In this document: positions 25,544-34,083 of the stretch, one piece after another | Layout of the letters: each line of letters begins with the position of its first letter | Position numbering within the stretch: position 1 is the first letter of the stretch | Assembly (NCBI RefSeq): GCF_011064615.1 | Contig: NZ_JAALJH010000010.1 | Span: 97,400 to 161,399, forward strand | Reading direction: 5' to 3' | Source of the DNA: Aquisphaera insulae | Lineage (GTDB): Bacteria > Planctomycetota > Planctomycetia > Isosphaerales > Isosphaeraceae | Length of the DNA: 64,000 nucleotides | Translations under genes and position numbers: made by a program | Notes under the pieces: model-generated | The model's input: only the letters and a program-made list of their open reading frames with translations | Told to the model about the DNA's origin: nothing | Databases searched by the model: none

Positions 25544-26737
25544 ATGGAGCCCGCGTTGCTCACCTCGGATCATCCCCTGTCGGACGCCCAGGGCGGCGAC
25601 GCGCCGGGGCGGATGATCGACACCCTGATCTTCAAGGTCGCGTCCCGGTGCAACATGAATTGTCGGTATTGCTACATGTACAACCTCGCGGACACCACCT
25701 GGAAGCTCCAGCCCAGGTTCATGTCCGACGAGGTCTTCTCCACGGCCATCGGCCGCTGGAGGGATCACGTGCGTGGCCGGGGAGCGAAGCATCTCCACCT
25801 GGTCCTCCACGGGGGCGAGCCGCTGCTGGCCGGGCCCGATCGGCTGGACCGCTGGATGACCCTGGCACGCCGCGAGCTGGACGACCTGGAAGTCCCCTTA
25901 TCGATCGGCATCCAGACCAACGGGCTCCTCATCGGCGACGAGTCCTGCGAGGTGTTCGACCGCCACGGGGCCGCGATCGGGGTCAGCATCGATGGCGTTC
26001 CGGGGAAGGGGGATCTGCTCCGCATCGATCACGCCGGAAGGCCGACCGGGAGCCGCGTCGAAGCGAGGCTCCGTTGGCTCGTCTCGTCGCGCTGGCGCCA
26101 CACCCTGGGAGGCATCCTCTCCGTGGTCAACGTCGAGTGCGACCCGATCGAGACGATGGAGTACGTGATGAGCTTCGGTTCCAGCACGTGCGACTTCCGC
26201 CTCCCTCTCTGCAACCACGACAGCCCGCCATCGCGCCCAGGATGGGACACCGACGGCACCTCGTACGGGCGCTGGCTGGCCCGGGTCTTCGACCACGCCA
26301 TCGAGAATGACGTCCCCTGCCGGGTCCGGATCCTCGACGCGGTCATCAACGCCGGGGTCAACCGGCACGCCTATCAGAGCCTGATCGGCAATTCCGAACT
26401 CTCGCGGGCCTGCGTGATCGAGACCGACGGCAGCTACGAGTTCACGGACAACCTGAAGTCCGCACGCGAAGGGATAACGAAGACGGGTCTTTCGGTCGCC
26501 CGCCACACGCTGGACGACTATTGCAGGCATGCCGGGGCCTGGTCAGAGCAATACGGCCTGGGAGGCATGGATTCCCCGGCGCGGCGCTGTCGAGACTGCC
26601 CCGTCTGGAATCAGTGCGGCGGCTTCTACTACGCCAACCGGTTCCGCTCCGCGAACGCCTTCGCCAACGAGTCGGTGTTCTGCTCCGACCTGAGATACCT
26701 GTTCGATCATGTCAGAGCCCGCATTCAGGGGCGGTAG
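25544..26737 (+). CDS. FxsB-like radical SAM/SPASM peptide maturase
   Basis: A 397-residue radical SAM enzyme. FKVASRCNMNCRYCYMYN carries the SAM-cluster motif C-x3-C-x2-C (Cys36, Cys40, Cys43), followed by ADTTW and QPRFMSD and then LVLHGGEPLL. This sequence style is typical of the FxsB family of cyclophane-forming peptide maturases. A Cys-rich SPASM region at the C-terminus (about 349-380, CRDCPVWNQCGGFYY and a later VFCSDL) should hold auxiliary iron-sulphur clusters. ATG 25544 is preceded by GAGGA. The product would be a crosslinked peptide made from the upstream repeat protein; the exact crosslink is inferred. Confidence 0.85.
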   Translation: MEPALLTSDHPLSDAQGGDAPGRMIDTLIFKVASRCNMNCRYCYMYNLADTTWKLQPRFMSDEVFSTAIGRWRDHVRGRGAKHLHLVLHGGEPLLAGPDRLDRWMTLARRELDDLEVPLSIGIQTNGLLIGDESCEVFDRHGAAIGVSIDGVPGKGDLLRIDHAGRPTGSRVEARLRWLVSSRWRHTLGGILSVVNVECDPIETMEYVMSFGSSTCDFRLPLCNHDSPPSRPGWDTDGTSYGRWLARVFDHAIENDVPCRVRILDAVINAGVNRHAYQSLIGNSELSRACVIETDGSYEFTDNLKSAREGITKTGLSVARHTLDDYCRHAGAWSEQYGLGGMDSPARRCRDCPVWNQCGGFYYANRFRSANAFANESVFCSDLRYLFDHVRARIQGR

Positions 26738-26917
26738 CGGCCGGCGAGCCCCTGACCCGGCGCAGGATCCCGAAGCCGGAATGATCGATACCCGACGGCT
26801 CGGCCCGCCAGCGGATCGGCGTCCAATCCGGTTCTCGAGCCTTCCGCACGGTTCGAATAAGGTTCCCGACGTCGCCGACGATTCGAAGGGCGATGGACAT
26901 TCCTGGAAGGAGAACCC

Positions 26918-27013
26918 ATGCCGGAGGGCCGGCGGCGACGCCGGCAGAGCGATGATCTCGGATCGGTCGGGTGGCTCCGTTACGCTCTGGATCAGGTCCC
27001 TCAAGGCCGGTGA
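26918..27013 (+). other. Short overlapping ORF with strong ribosome site
   Basis: A 31-codon frame starts with ATG behind GAAGGAG and ends inside the sigma factor gene in a different frame. It is Arg-rich. It could be a leader that couples translation of the sigma factor, whose own start has a weak ribosome site, or it could be chance. No homologue is recognised. Confidence 0.25.
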
Positions 27014-27566
27014 CGAACGGGCGGCAAGCTCGCTTTGGCGGCGGTACTTCGACACCCTGGTCCGATTGGCTCGGGGTCGACTCCGCAACGCGCCTCGGAC
27101 GGTGAGCGATGAGGAGGACGTCGCGCTGAGTGCATTCCACTGCCTTTGCCGGGGTGCCACGGCCGGTCGATTTCCTCGCCTCGATGATCGAAACAACTTG
27201 TGGCGTCTCTTGACCACCATCGTGTCCCAGAAGGCCGTGGATCAGCGTCGTCAGCAGGGGAGGGCAAAGCGGGGTGGAGGGAGGGGCATCGTGGCGACCG
27301 ATCTGAACCAGGACGGCGATCCCCTGGCGCTGGTTGCCGGCCGCCAGCCAGGTCCCGAAGTTGCCGCCGCTTCGGATGAGGATTATCAGAACCTGCTTCG
27401 CCGGCTCGGGGACGACGAGCTTCGTCGGATCGCGGCCTGGAAGCTGGAAGGCCGTGACAACGACGAGATCGCCCGTCGGCTCGGCTGCAGCCCCCGCACG
27501 CTCAGGCGGCGGCTCGGTGAGATCCGCGAGGCGTGCATCCTTGATCGCCACCTTCGGGGCGAATAG
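26952..27566 (+). CDS. ECF-type sigma factor (planctomycete subgroup)
   Basis: A 204-residue sigma factor of the planctomycete subgroup that begins with a GSVTLWIRSLKAGD segment. It has SDEEDVALSAFHCLCRG and FPRLDDRNNLWRLL in region 2 and a helix-turn-helix NDEIARRLGCSPRTLRRRL in region 4. ATG at 26952 is chosen because it precedes the conserved start of the family; its ribosome site is weak, and a well-placed GAAGGAG lies further up before a short overlapping frame. No kinase gene follows, unlike the other three sigma genes here. It follows the radical SAM gene by 214 bases, so co-regulation with the RiPP locus is possible but unproven. Confidence 0.88.
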   Translation: MISDRSGGSVTLWIRSLKAGDERAASSLWRRYFDTLVRLARGRLRNAPRTVSDEEDVALSAFHCLCRGATAGRFPRLDDRNNLWRLLTTIVSQKAVDQRRQQGRAKRGGGRGIVATDLNQDGDPLALVAGRQPGPEVAAASDEDYQNLLRRLGDDELRRIAAWKLEGRDNDEIARRLGCSPRTLRRRLGEIREACILDRHLRGE

Positions 27567-27677
27567 GATGCTCGCCGTCAGGTCGTTTCGATACCTGCTT
27601 CCGCCTCACGAGCCGCAGCGACTTGCCCGGCAGGCCGATGTCGCGACGGCGTGAGCCCTGTCGCGACCGGAGACGAG

Positions 27678-28214
27678 ATGTCCCTCACCGACCTTGCCTG
27701 GCTCGCGGCGGCTGCATACGCCGTCCACATCCTCGAGGAGTTCTCTCTCGACTGGCGCAATTGGGCCCGGGCGGTCATCGGCCTGCCGGTCGAGTGGGCC
27801 GACTTCTACGTCACGAACGCGGTCGTCGTCGTCCTGGGGCTCGTGCAGGCGAACCTGGCGGCGACGCTTCCGATCGCTCCGCTCACCTACGCGGCCCTGA
27901 TGCTGATCAACGCGACGTTCTTCCATGTCCTGCCGGTGCTGGTCAAGAAGGGGCGGTTCTCGCCGGGGCTATTCACCGCCGTGCTCCTGTTCTATCCGGT
28001 CGGGATCGGGGTCTACTGGCGGGCGTGGTCCGACGCTCGGCTCGACGCCGGGGGCGTCGTCCTTTCCGCCGCGATCGGCGCCGCCCTGATGGCGATGCCG
28101 ATCGTGTTCCTGCGGATCAGGTCCCGGCCGTACTTCCGTCAGACTCGATCGGATCCTCTCGGGCCCGGATCGGTTGGGCCGGACGATCGAAAATCGCCCC
28201 AATCGGGGCCTTGA
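27678..28214 (+). CDS. HXXEE-domain membrane protein
   Basis: A 178-residue integral membrane protein with the H-x2-E-E motif (VHILEEF, about residues 16-22) in the first helix, followed by four or five further hydrophobic helices and a polar C-terminal tail. This fits the HXXEE family (PF13787), whose function is unknown. The conserved His and Glu residues in the membrane suggest metal binding or catalysis. ATG at 27678 has GGAG six bases upstream. It is convergent with the PEP-CTERM gene that follows. Confidence 0.8.
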   Translation: MSLTDLAWLAAAAYAVHILEEFSLDWRNWARAVIGLPVEWADFYVTNAVVVVLGLVQANLAATLPIAPLTYAALMLINATFFHVLPVLVKKGRFSPGLFTAVLLFYPVGIGVYWRAWSDARLDAGGVVLSAAIGAALMAMPIVFLRIRSRPYFRQTRSDPLGPGSVGPDDRKSPQSGP

Positions 28215-28340
28215 CCGCCGGAGTCTCCCGCTTCACGCCCCGGGCTGGCGGCGCCGAAATGCCCGCGAAGGGCCAGGGGCGTGGTCGGGTGGCCGCATGT
28301 CGACGGATCGTCCTCCGTGGAGAAGCCTCGGGGCACGCGT

Positions 28341-28931
28341 TCAGTCGCGAGGCCCCGCCTGGGATCGTCGTCGCGCGAGGACCGACCCCGCGAGGATGGC
28401 GACCGAGAACAGGGCCAGACTGGACGGTTCGGGGACCGTGGCGATCACCCAGTTCGCGCCACGGAAGGCATCGGGAGTGGTATTCCATGCCGTCGGCGCG
28501 AAGTTGAACGAGCCGAGGTAGAACGGCGTGAGGGAATTGGACCAGTGGATCTCGTCGATGAGATGCGCACCCTGGGGGGCGCTCAACAACTCGAGGAGAT
28601 TCTGAGTGGCGTAGCTGCTGGTCGGCGGCAGATAGAGCGCGGTCGGAGTCGCGACCAGTGAATCCTCGATGACGACGTTCGCGCCGCTGTCATTCGAAGT
28701 GAACGTCTCGCTGTAGCCCGCCTGCGAGACCGTCACCGACCACGACGTGATATTGCCCGCCGTCAGGTTGCCGATCGTGCCGTCGGTGGTGATGGTCCCG
28801 GTCACGGCGAAGCCATTCTGGTAGGCGGGAAAGTCCAGGATGTTGTAGGTGATCGACCCCGCCGAGGCGTGGTCGACGCTCCCGAGGAGGAGGAGCAAGC
28901 CCATGGCACACCGTTCGAAGAAACGTCTCAT
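28341..28931 (-). CDS. PEP-CTERM sorting domain protein
   Basis: A 196-residue exported protein. ATG at 28931 with AAGGAG five bases upstream opens a signal peptide (about 1-24). The body is a Thr/Ser/Asn-rich beta-sheet domain with no named fold. The C-terminus has the PEP-CTERM tripartite signal: VPEPSSLALF, a hydrophobic helix, then ARRRSQ. Such proteins are cut and anchored by an exosortase and are linked to exopolysaccharide or surface structures; no exosortase gene is in the window. The coding region is the antisense of several longer spurious frames. Confidence 0.88.
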   Translation of the reverse strand: MRRFFERCAMGLLLLLGSVDHASAGSITYNILDFPAYQNGFAVTGTITTDGTIGNLTAGNITSWSVTVSQAGYSETFTSNDSGANVVIEDSLVATPTALYLPPTSSYATQNLLELLSAPQGAHLIDEIHWSNSLTPFYLGSFNFAPTAWNTTPDAFRGANWVIATVPEPSSLALFSVAILAGSVLARRRSQAGPRD

Positions 28932-29257
28932 CTCAGCTCCTTGGTTCGAGTCCTGCACGCTTGGTAAACGGCCAATCCGAGAAATCCCACGCAGAAAGCC
29001 GGCAATCCGAGAACGCGGCCCACGCCGTCGAGGCCGGTCGTGGGAATCCCGAGCCATCCCGGCACGGGATGCGTTCTGTCACCCTGCCATCGAGCCCAGC
29101 CATCAACGATCCGGGCCGCTCCACGACCGATCGCACGCCTGATCTCGACGACCGGATGCGCGGCAGAGCAGGGGCTCCCGCGGCATCCGACCCATCGCCG
29201 CGCCCGACATCGGGCATCCCGAGCAAAAGCATGCCCGGAGCTGTCCATTCGGAGATC
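28932..29257. other. Intergenic region between two PEP-CTERM genes
   Basis: 326 bases without a convincing gene. It should include the promoter of the downstream PEP-CTERM gene on the minus strand. The composite upstream element seen before the next two minus-strand genes was not found here. Confidence 0.4.
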
Positions 29258-29812
29258 TCAATTCGTGGTGAGCGAACGGGCGGCGGCGCGACGGCCGTGT
29301 CGGGCAAGAGCTCGGGCGGCGAGGCACGCGACGACACCGATCCCGGCCATGGCGAGCGTCGACGGCTCGGGGACGGCGCCGGGGGCCTGAACCACGGCGA
29401 TCCAATCTCCGTGGATTCCTTTTCCGGTGACGAGGTTGACCAGCAGGCTCTGTCCCGAATCCAAGTCCATGAGGGTATGGATCGCGACCCCATTTGCCAG
29501 ACCGGTGATCTGGCCGCCAATCAGGATGCTGCCCGTTTCGGACCTGATCTCCTGGACGAGCTGAGGCGTGTACGTCCCGAGCTGGGCGAAGTCGGCGTCG
29601 AGGACGCTAAACTGGAGGATCGAGGCGACGTCCGAGGTTTTCCAACCCGCGTCGGGGAAGGCGGGAGGCTCCGCGAAGATCAGGGCCGCGGCGACCTCTC
29701 CCGGGTGGGGACCATCGCTCCCCTGGACGAACTCGTAGGTAATCTGACCGGCCTGTGCGGGGGTGACGCACCAGGCCAGTATCAAACCAAGGACGAATCG
29801 GCGGGCGGACAT
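29258..29812 (-). CDS. PEP-CTERM sorting domain protein
   Basis: A 184-residue exported protein starting at ATG 29812 (GAGG eight bases upstream) with a signal peptide ending near AQAGQITYEF. The mature region is a beta-rich domain of a kind seen in planctomycete and cyanobacterial PEP-CTERM proteins. The C-terminal sorting signal is VPEPSTLAMAG, a hydrophobic helix, and ARALARHGRR. It is on the same strand as the other PEP-CTERM gene but separated by 326 bases, so probably separately expressed. A 119-bp element that also precedes the beta-helix protein gene lies about 160 bases upstream. Confidence 0.88.
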   Translation of the reverse strand: MSARRFVLGLILAWCVTPAQAGQITYEFVQGSDGPHPGEVAAALIFAEPPAFPDAGWKTSDVASILQFSVLDADFAQLGTYTPQLVQEIRSETGSILIGGQITGLANGVAIHTLMDLDSGQSLLVNLVTGKGIHGDWIAVVQAPGAVPEPSTLAMAGIGVVACLAARALARHGRRAAARSLTTN

Positions 29813-29972
29813 TGGACCGTACCTCTTCGCGAAAATGAAACACCTTGGGACAGAAGAAAACGCCTGTTGTGATTTCATCGGAGTTATGCGTCCGAGCGCA
29901 ATCGAATTCCTCTCTGCTTCCTTGATCGGATTCGAACAGGATCCGGGCACCGATCAGGAGGCCCGTCCGTTT

Positions 29973-30092
29973 GTGTGGGCTTCGCGAAATCGCGACCAGG
30001 TCGCACGTACCGGCCTCGGTGCTCCGCCGTGGTCGAGGTTGGCCTTCGACAATGAAACACGGCAGGGGGATCGGACCTTACACGAACTGGAA
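29973..30092 (-). promoter_or_regulatory. Shared upstream element, copy A
   Basis: This region matches 33302-33420 in the same orientation and with almost the same length. The best blocks are an identical 21-base segment at 30072-30092 (CGGACCTTACA then CGAACTGGAA on the plus strand) and TCGCACGT-x-CCGGCCTCG at 30001-30018, with 53 bases between them against 54 in the other copy. It lies about 160 bases upstream of a PEP-CTERM gene. It could be a promoter/operator or a conserved untranslated leader. The rest of 29813-30263 holds no gene. Confidence 0.6.
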
Positions 30093-30263
30093 AGAAGGTT
30101 CAGATTCGGCCCAGGACCCGCCCCGCGGGCCGTCGGTTCAATCGCGCCGGGGCGCCGGTGACGCCGGAAATCGAAGCCGCTGCAAGGGACGTCGATCGGC
30201 CCGTCCAGCGGCCCGATCGTTCCCTTGCAGCGTGGTGTCCGTCGCGAGCCCTCGATCGCGCGA

Positions 30264-33167
30264 TCAATCGAGCAGGGGGGACGCGAACTTACTCGTCACG
30301 CCCTTGGAAGAGAGGAAGGACAATCGGGCCCTCCCGATCCGGGCCTCGAGCTTGGGATAGGCGGCGCCGGTGACGACCTTGAGACGGCTCGTGGACGCCG
30401 TTGAGGAGCTCGTCGGGCCGCTGGGTGACGCGGGCGCGTCCGGCTCCGATTCCGCACCGAGCGCCGCGATGACCGCGTCGAACGTGCCCGAGGAGACGGG
30501 TCGTCCCTGCGCCGCCGCCTGCAAGTTGTTGGTCAGCCGAAACGTGGCCATGCCCGCGTTGGTCGAGGCCCAGGTGTCGTAGCCTCCGATCATCCCGGTT
30601 GCAGTCGCGATGACGCTGGCATTGCCCTGAGCGTCGATCGGCGCCGGGTTCACGGTGAAGGTCGCCATCGTTCCGGGGCCAGGGGTGGAGAAGATGACGG
30701 CGCCTCCGGCAACCGGCTCACCGTAGGGGCTGGTGACATTGACACTCAGCGGGGTCGCGAATTGCGTGTTGATCTTGGTCGACTGATTGTTCCCTCCGGT
30801 GATGGCGACATTGAAGCCCCTGCTTTGGAAGGCACCGATGTCCGCGACAGAACCTCGAAAGAACCCGCGCTGGTCGTAGAGAGCACCCGAGCCGGCGCGG
30901 AGCGCGGGGCTGCCGGGCAGCAGGGCCATCGTCGGGGTCTGCCCGCCGTAGTAGCCCAGCGGGGCCAGCCGAGGGTTGCCGCCGATCAGGTTGAACGCTC
31001 CCGTGATCGAGTTCCCGGAAACGTCGCCACCATTGTTGCCGGCAACGATGGTGCTGGTGAGAGAAGTGTTCCCCAGGTAGTTCATCAAGCCGCCGCCGCC
31101 ATTGCTGATGCCAGCCGAGTTCCCGCTGACGGTGACGCTCTTGAGCGACATCTTGCCCATGTAATCGTACAGGCCGCCGCCGAACGTCGAGGCCGTGTTG
31201 CCGCTGACGGTGGCGTTGGTGAGGTTGGCCGTCCCGAAGCTCATCATGCCGCCGCCGACCAGTGCGGAGTTGCCGCTGATCGTGACGTTGTTGAGCGTGG
31301 CCGTCCCCCGGTTGGCGATGCCGCCGCCGGCGGTGGCGTGATTACCGCTGACCAGGACGTTGGTCAGCGACAGGTTGGCGCCGCTGGCGTTGAAGATGCC
31401 GCCGCCGCTGGAGGTCCCTCCGCCGGGGGCCTGTCCGCCTGTCACCGCGAGGCCGGAGATCGAGGCCGAGCCGCTGACGTTGAACACTCGGCTGGCGTTG
31501 TTGCCGCTGATGGTCAGCAGGTTGGCCCCCGGCCCGGTGATCGTCGTGGTGGCGCTGTCCGCCAGCTCCAGCTCGCCCCCGGTCAGGGTGATGGACTTCG
31601 GCGTGCCGAAGACGCCGGGGTCGAAGGTGATCGTGTCGGGGCCCGCGTGCTGATTGGCCAGGTTGACCGCGGATCGGAGCGTATATCCGCCAGGCGCCGC
31701 GGCCGTCTCACCGGTCCCGGAGACGACCAGGTTCATGGTGCCCTGGGTCTGGAAGGCGCCGAGGTCGATCGAGGACCCGCGCGGGAATCCGCGCTGGTCG
31801 GTGGTCGGGGCACCGGAGGTGGTGCCAGCTCCGATCGCTGCGCTGCCGGCCAGCGGGGGCATGGTCTGCGTCGGCCCGCCGTACCAGCCCAGCGGGGAGA
31901 GCTTCGGATCGCCGCCGATCAGGTTGTTCGACCCCGTGTAGGGGTTACTGACGTAATACGCCAGGTTGCTGCTGCCGGTGTTCCCGGCCAGGATCGTGTT
32001 CGTCAGCACTGCAGAGCCCTGAGGGGCAAGCATCAGCCCACTTCCCAGCGGTGCCGTGTTCTGGCTGATGGTGAGGTTGGTCAGCGTGTTCGTTCCACCG
32101 GTGAGCTCGAGTCCACCGCCCCGGATCTGGGCGGAATTCCCGGCGAAAGTGACATTGCTCAGGGTGCGTGAGCCGAGACCGCCGATCAGACCGCCGCCAA
32201 CAGGTGCGGAGTTGCCGGCGAAGGTGACGTTCTTGAGGGTTTCAGAGCCGTTACTCGCAGCAATCCCGCCGCCGGACGTTGTCGCCGCGTTATTGCCGAA
32301 GGTGACGTTGGTCAGCGTGCGTGCGCCGTTGGCGGTGAACAGTCCGCCGCCCGTCGGTGCGGTGTTGCCGTTGAAGGTGACGGATTCGAGGGAGTCCTGG
32401 CCATCAGCCGCGGACATCCCCCCTCCGTAGCCGGATGCCGAATTGTTGGTGAAGGTGACGTTGGTGAGCGTGCGGGAACCACTGACGGTATACATCCCGC
32501 CGCCATACAGGCCTGAATTGTTGGTGAAGGTGACATTCGTCAGGGTCGCGGAATTCCCGCCGATGAACAGCCCGCCGCCCTCGTGGCTCGCGGAATTCCC
32601 GATGAAGGCGACGTTGGTCAAGGTGGTCGTGCCGCTGGTACTGAAGATCGAGGCACCGCCTCCATAACCACCGGTGGAGTTGCCCCGGAAGACCACGTCG
32701 GTCAGCGAGAGACCGCTCCCACTGGCGTCGAGTCCGCCGCCATATCCGGAGGAATGGCCGCCGGTGATCGTCATCCCCGAGAGCGACGCTGGCTGGTCCC
32801 AGGTCGCGTTGCCGAAGACCGTGGAGGTGTTGTTGCCCTGGACGGTCAGCATGTTCGATCCCGGTCCGATCACGGTGACCGAGCCCGCGGCTGAGCCGAG
32901 CATCAGGGGGTAGTCTCGTGTCAGCGTGATCGTGCGCGGGACGTTGAAGACGGTCGGGTCGAAGACCACGGTGTTGTTGCCCGGAGTCTGTGCGGCCTGA
33001 GTGAGCGAGACGCGCAGGGTGCCGCCCACCCAGTCGTCGCCGAGGTTGTTGACCATGAATGTTGCCAGCAGCCGACGACCCTCCAGCAGCTCGCAACCCA
33101 CGCGGCGGGTGCGAATGGTCCGGCGGACGCGGGGACTTAGGGTCCTGGAAAGCAGGGCGCGCAGCAT
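30264..33167 (-). CDS. Large beta-helix (choice-of-anchor type) surface protein
   Basis: A 967-residue exported protein. The N-terminus has the planctomycete surface-protein signature CELLEGRRLLATF (about 25-37), preceded by an Arg-rich stretch. Two beta-helix regions follow (about 40-470 and 485-800), made of short Asn/Gly-rich repeats such as LTNVTF-x-N-N and GGG, as in right-handed parallel beta-helix or polymorphic outer-membrane proteins. Around 810-890 is an Ig-like domain (GEPVAGGAVIFSTPGPG), then a Ser/Thr/Pro-rich linker and a basic C-terminal tail. ATG at 33167 has GGAG upstream. A role in adhesion or the cell surface is inferred. A 119-bp element shared with the PEP-CTERM gene lies upstream. 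Confidence 0.85.
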   Translation of the reverse strand: MLRALLSRTLSPRVRRTIRTRRVGCELLEGRRLLATFMVNNLGDDWVGGTLRVSLTQAAQTPGNNTVVFDPTVFNVPRTITLTRDYPLMLGSAAGSVTVIGPGSNMLTVQGNNTSTVFGNATWDQPASLSGMTITGGHSSGYGGGLDASGSGLSLTDVVFRGNSTGGYGGGASIFSTSGTTTLTNVAFIGNSASHEGGGLFIGGNSATLTNVTFTNNSGLYGGGMYTVSGSRTLTNVTFTNNSASGYGGGMSAADGQDSLESVTFNGNTAPTGGGLFTANGARTLTNVTFGNNAATTSGGGIAASNGSETLKNVTFAGNSAPVGGGLIGGLGSRTLSNVTFAGNSAQIRGGGLELTGGTNTLTNLTISQNTAPLGSGLMLAPQGSAVLTNTILAGNTGSSNLAYYVSNPYTGSNNLIGGDPKLSPLGWYGGPTQTMPPLAGSAAIGAGTTSGAPTTDQRGFPRGSSIDLGAFQTQGTMNLVVSGTGETAAAPGGYTLRSAVNLANQHAGPDTITFDPGVFGTPKSITLTGGELELADSATTTITGPGANLLTISGNNASRVFNVSGSASISGLAVTGGQAPGGGTSSGGGIFNASGANLSLTNVLVSGNHATAGGGIANRGTATLNNVTISGNSALVGGGMMSFGTANLTNATVSGNTASTFGGGLYDYMGKMSLKSVTVSGNSAGISNGGGGLMNYLGNTSLTSTIVAGNNGGDVSGNSITGAFNLIGGNPRLAPLGYYGGQTPTMALLPGSPALRAGSGALYDQRGFFRGSVADIGAFQSRGFNVAITGGNNQSTKINTQFATPLSVNVTSPYGEPVAGGAVIFSTPGPGTMATFTVNPAPIDAQGNASVIATATGMIGGYDTWASTNAGMATFRLTNNLQAAAQGRPVSSGTFDAVIAALGAESEPDAPASPSGPTSSSTASTSRLKVVTGAAYPKLEARIGRARLSFLSSKGVTSKFASPLLD

Positions 33168-33301
33168 CTTCGGGTCTCCACTCGGTGAAGGTCGAGAAAT
33201 CAGGCGTCGAATTTCAGGCGGAACGGTCCCCCGCGCCCGGCCCTGCGGGCCGCGATGCGCCTGGTTGGCGGACTCGGGACGAGCCGGCAGCCGATCAGGG
33301 G

Positions 33302-33420
33302 GTGTGACTTCGTGGAAGCGAGACCGGTTCGCACGTCCCGGCCTCGTGGCCCCGCTTCGTTCGCGGCCGGCTCACGTCCAGGAATCGCGCCGGGAGGCGC
33401 GGACCTTACACGAACTGGAA
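33302..33420 (-). promoter_or_regulatory. Shared upstream element, copy B
   Basis: Second copy of the element at 29973-30092. The identical 21-base block lies at 33400-33420 and the block TCGCACGT-x-CCGGCCTCG at 33329-33346; GTGTG followed by CTTCG marks the gene-proximal end in both. It sits 135 bases upstream of the beta-helix gene. The remainder of 33168-33752 contains no gene that can be supported. Confidence 0.6.
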
Positions 33421-33752
33421 GAAGAAAAGGCAGATGACGCCAGCGCGGCACGAAGCTGGCCGTGGGTCGAAGGTGCAGAGCGGACCGTCACGAGCTTTCC
33501 CGCCCGATATGTCTCGACCAGGAGCGACGCACCAGGCCGCCGCCAGAGATCGGGAAGATTCGCGGCGTGGACGGCCCGGGGAACTCGAGGTCCGGGGGCG
33601 TCAATCGCCGGGTCGACTTCGAGTTGGGCAACGTCGACGACGGCGGTCGCCCTGCACGAACTCGGTCCGCTCCGGCGGAGCTTCCCATCCGGGTGAGACG
33701 GTGGTTCGAGGGGCTGAGGATCCTCGCGGGCGGTCCGACGGGGCGCGACGGG

Positions 33753-33992
33753 TCAGTCCTCGTCGTCGGCCAGTTCGGCGCCGATATTGCCCGGGCCGTT
33801 GATGATTTGAGCGGCCTTCTCCAAGGGGACGCCGAGGCGGAGGGCGACCTTGCCGACGAGGAGCACCGAGCACTGGGCGCCCTGGGGTGCGTCCCCGGGC
33901 TTGTCGTCGGGCAGGCTCCGGGCCAGGAGCAGGATGTTGCCCGTCTCGACGTAGATGATCTCGTCTCCAACGCCGGGGAGTCGAATGAGCAT
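33753..33992 (-). CDS. Small hypothetical protein
   Basis: A 79-residue protein with a good AAAGGAAG ribosome site before the ATG at 33992. The sequence begins MLIRLPGVGDEIIYVETGN, continues with a Pro/Asp-rich loop and a second hydrophobic strand (CSVLLVGKVALRLG), and ends in a short acidic tail. No signal peptide or membrane helix is evident. The compact alternating pattern suggests a small folded beta-rich protein, but no family is recognised. It lies 91 bases from the desaturase gene on the same strand. Confidence 0.6.
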   Translation of the reverse strand: MLIRLPGVGDEIIYVETGNILLLARSLPDDKPGDAPQGAQCSVLLVGKVALRLGVPLEKAAQIINGPGNIGAELADDED

Positions 33993-34083
33993 GCTGTGCT
34001 TCCTTTCTGGGGTTTCATTCTTCGAATCGTCGTGGTGAGTGGGGCCGGGAAGTCAACGGCGGTCGATCGGACGGGTGGTCGCC

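Noticed and set aside
28941..28956. GGTTCGAGTCC, resembling a tRNA T-loop
   Set aside because: No acceptor, D or anticodon arms can be built around it.
30762..32171. 469-codon frame antisense to the beta-helix protein
   Set aside because: A shadow of the repeated Asn/Gly-rich coding sequence, with no family features.
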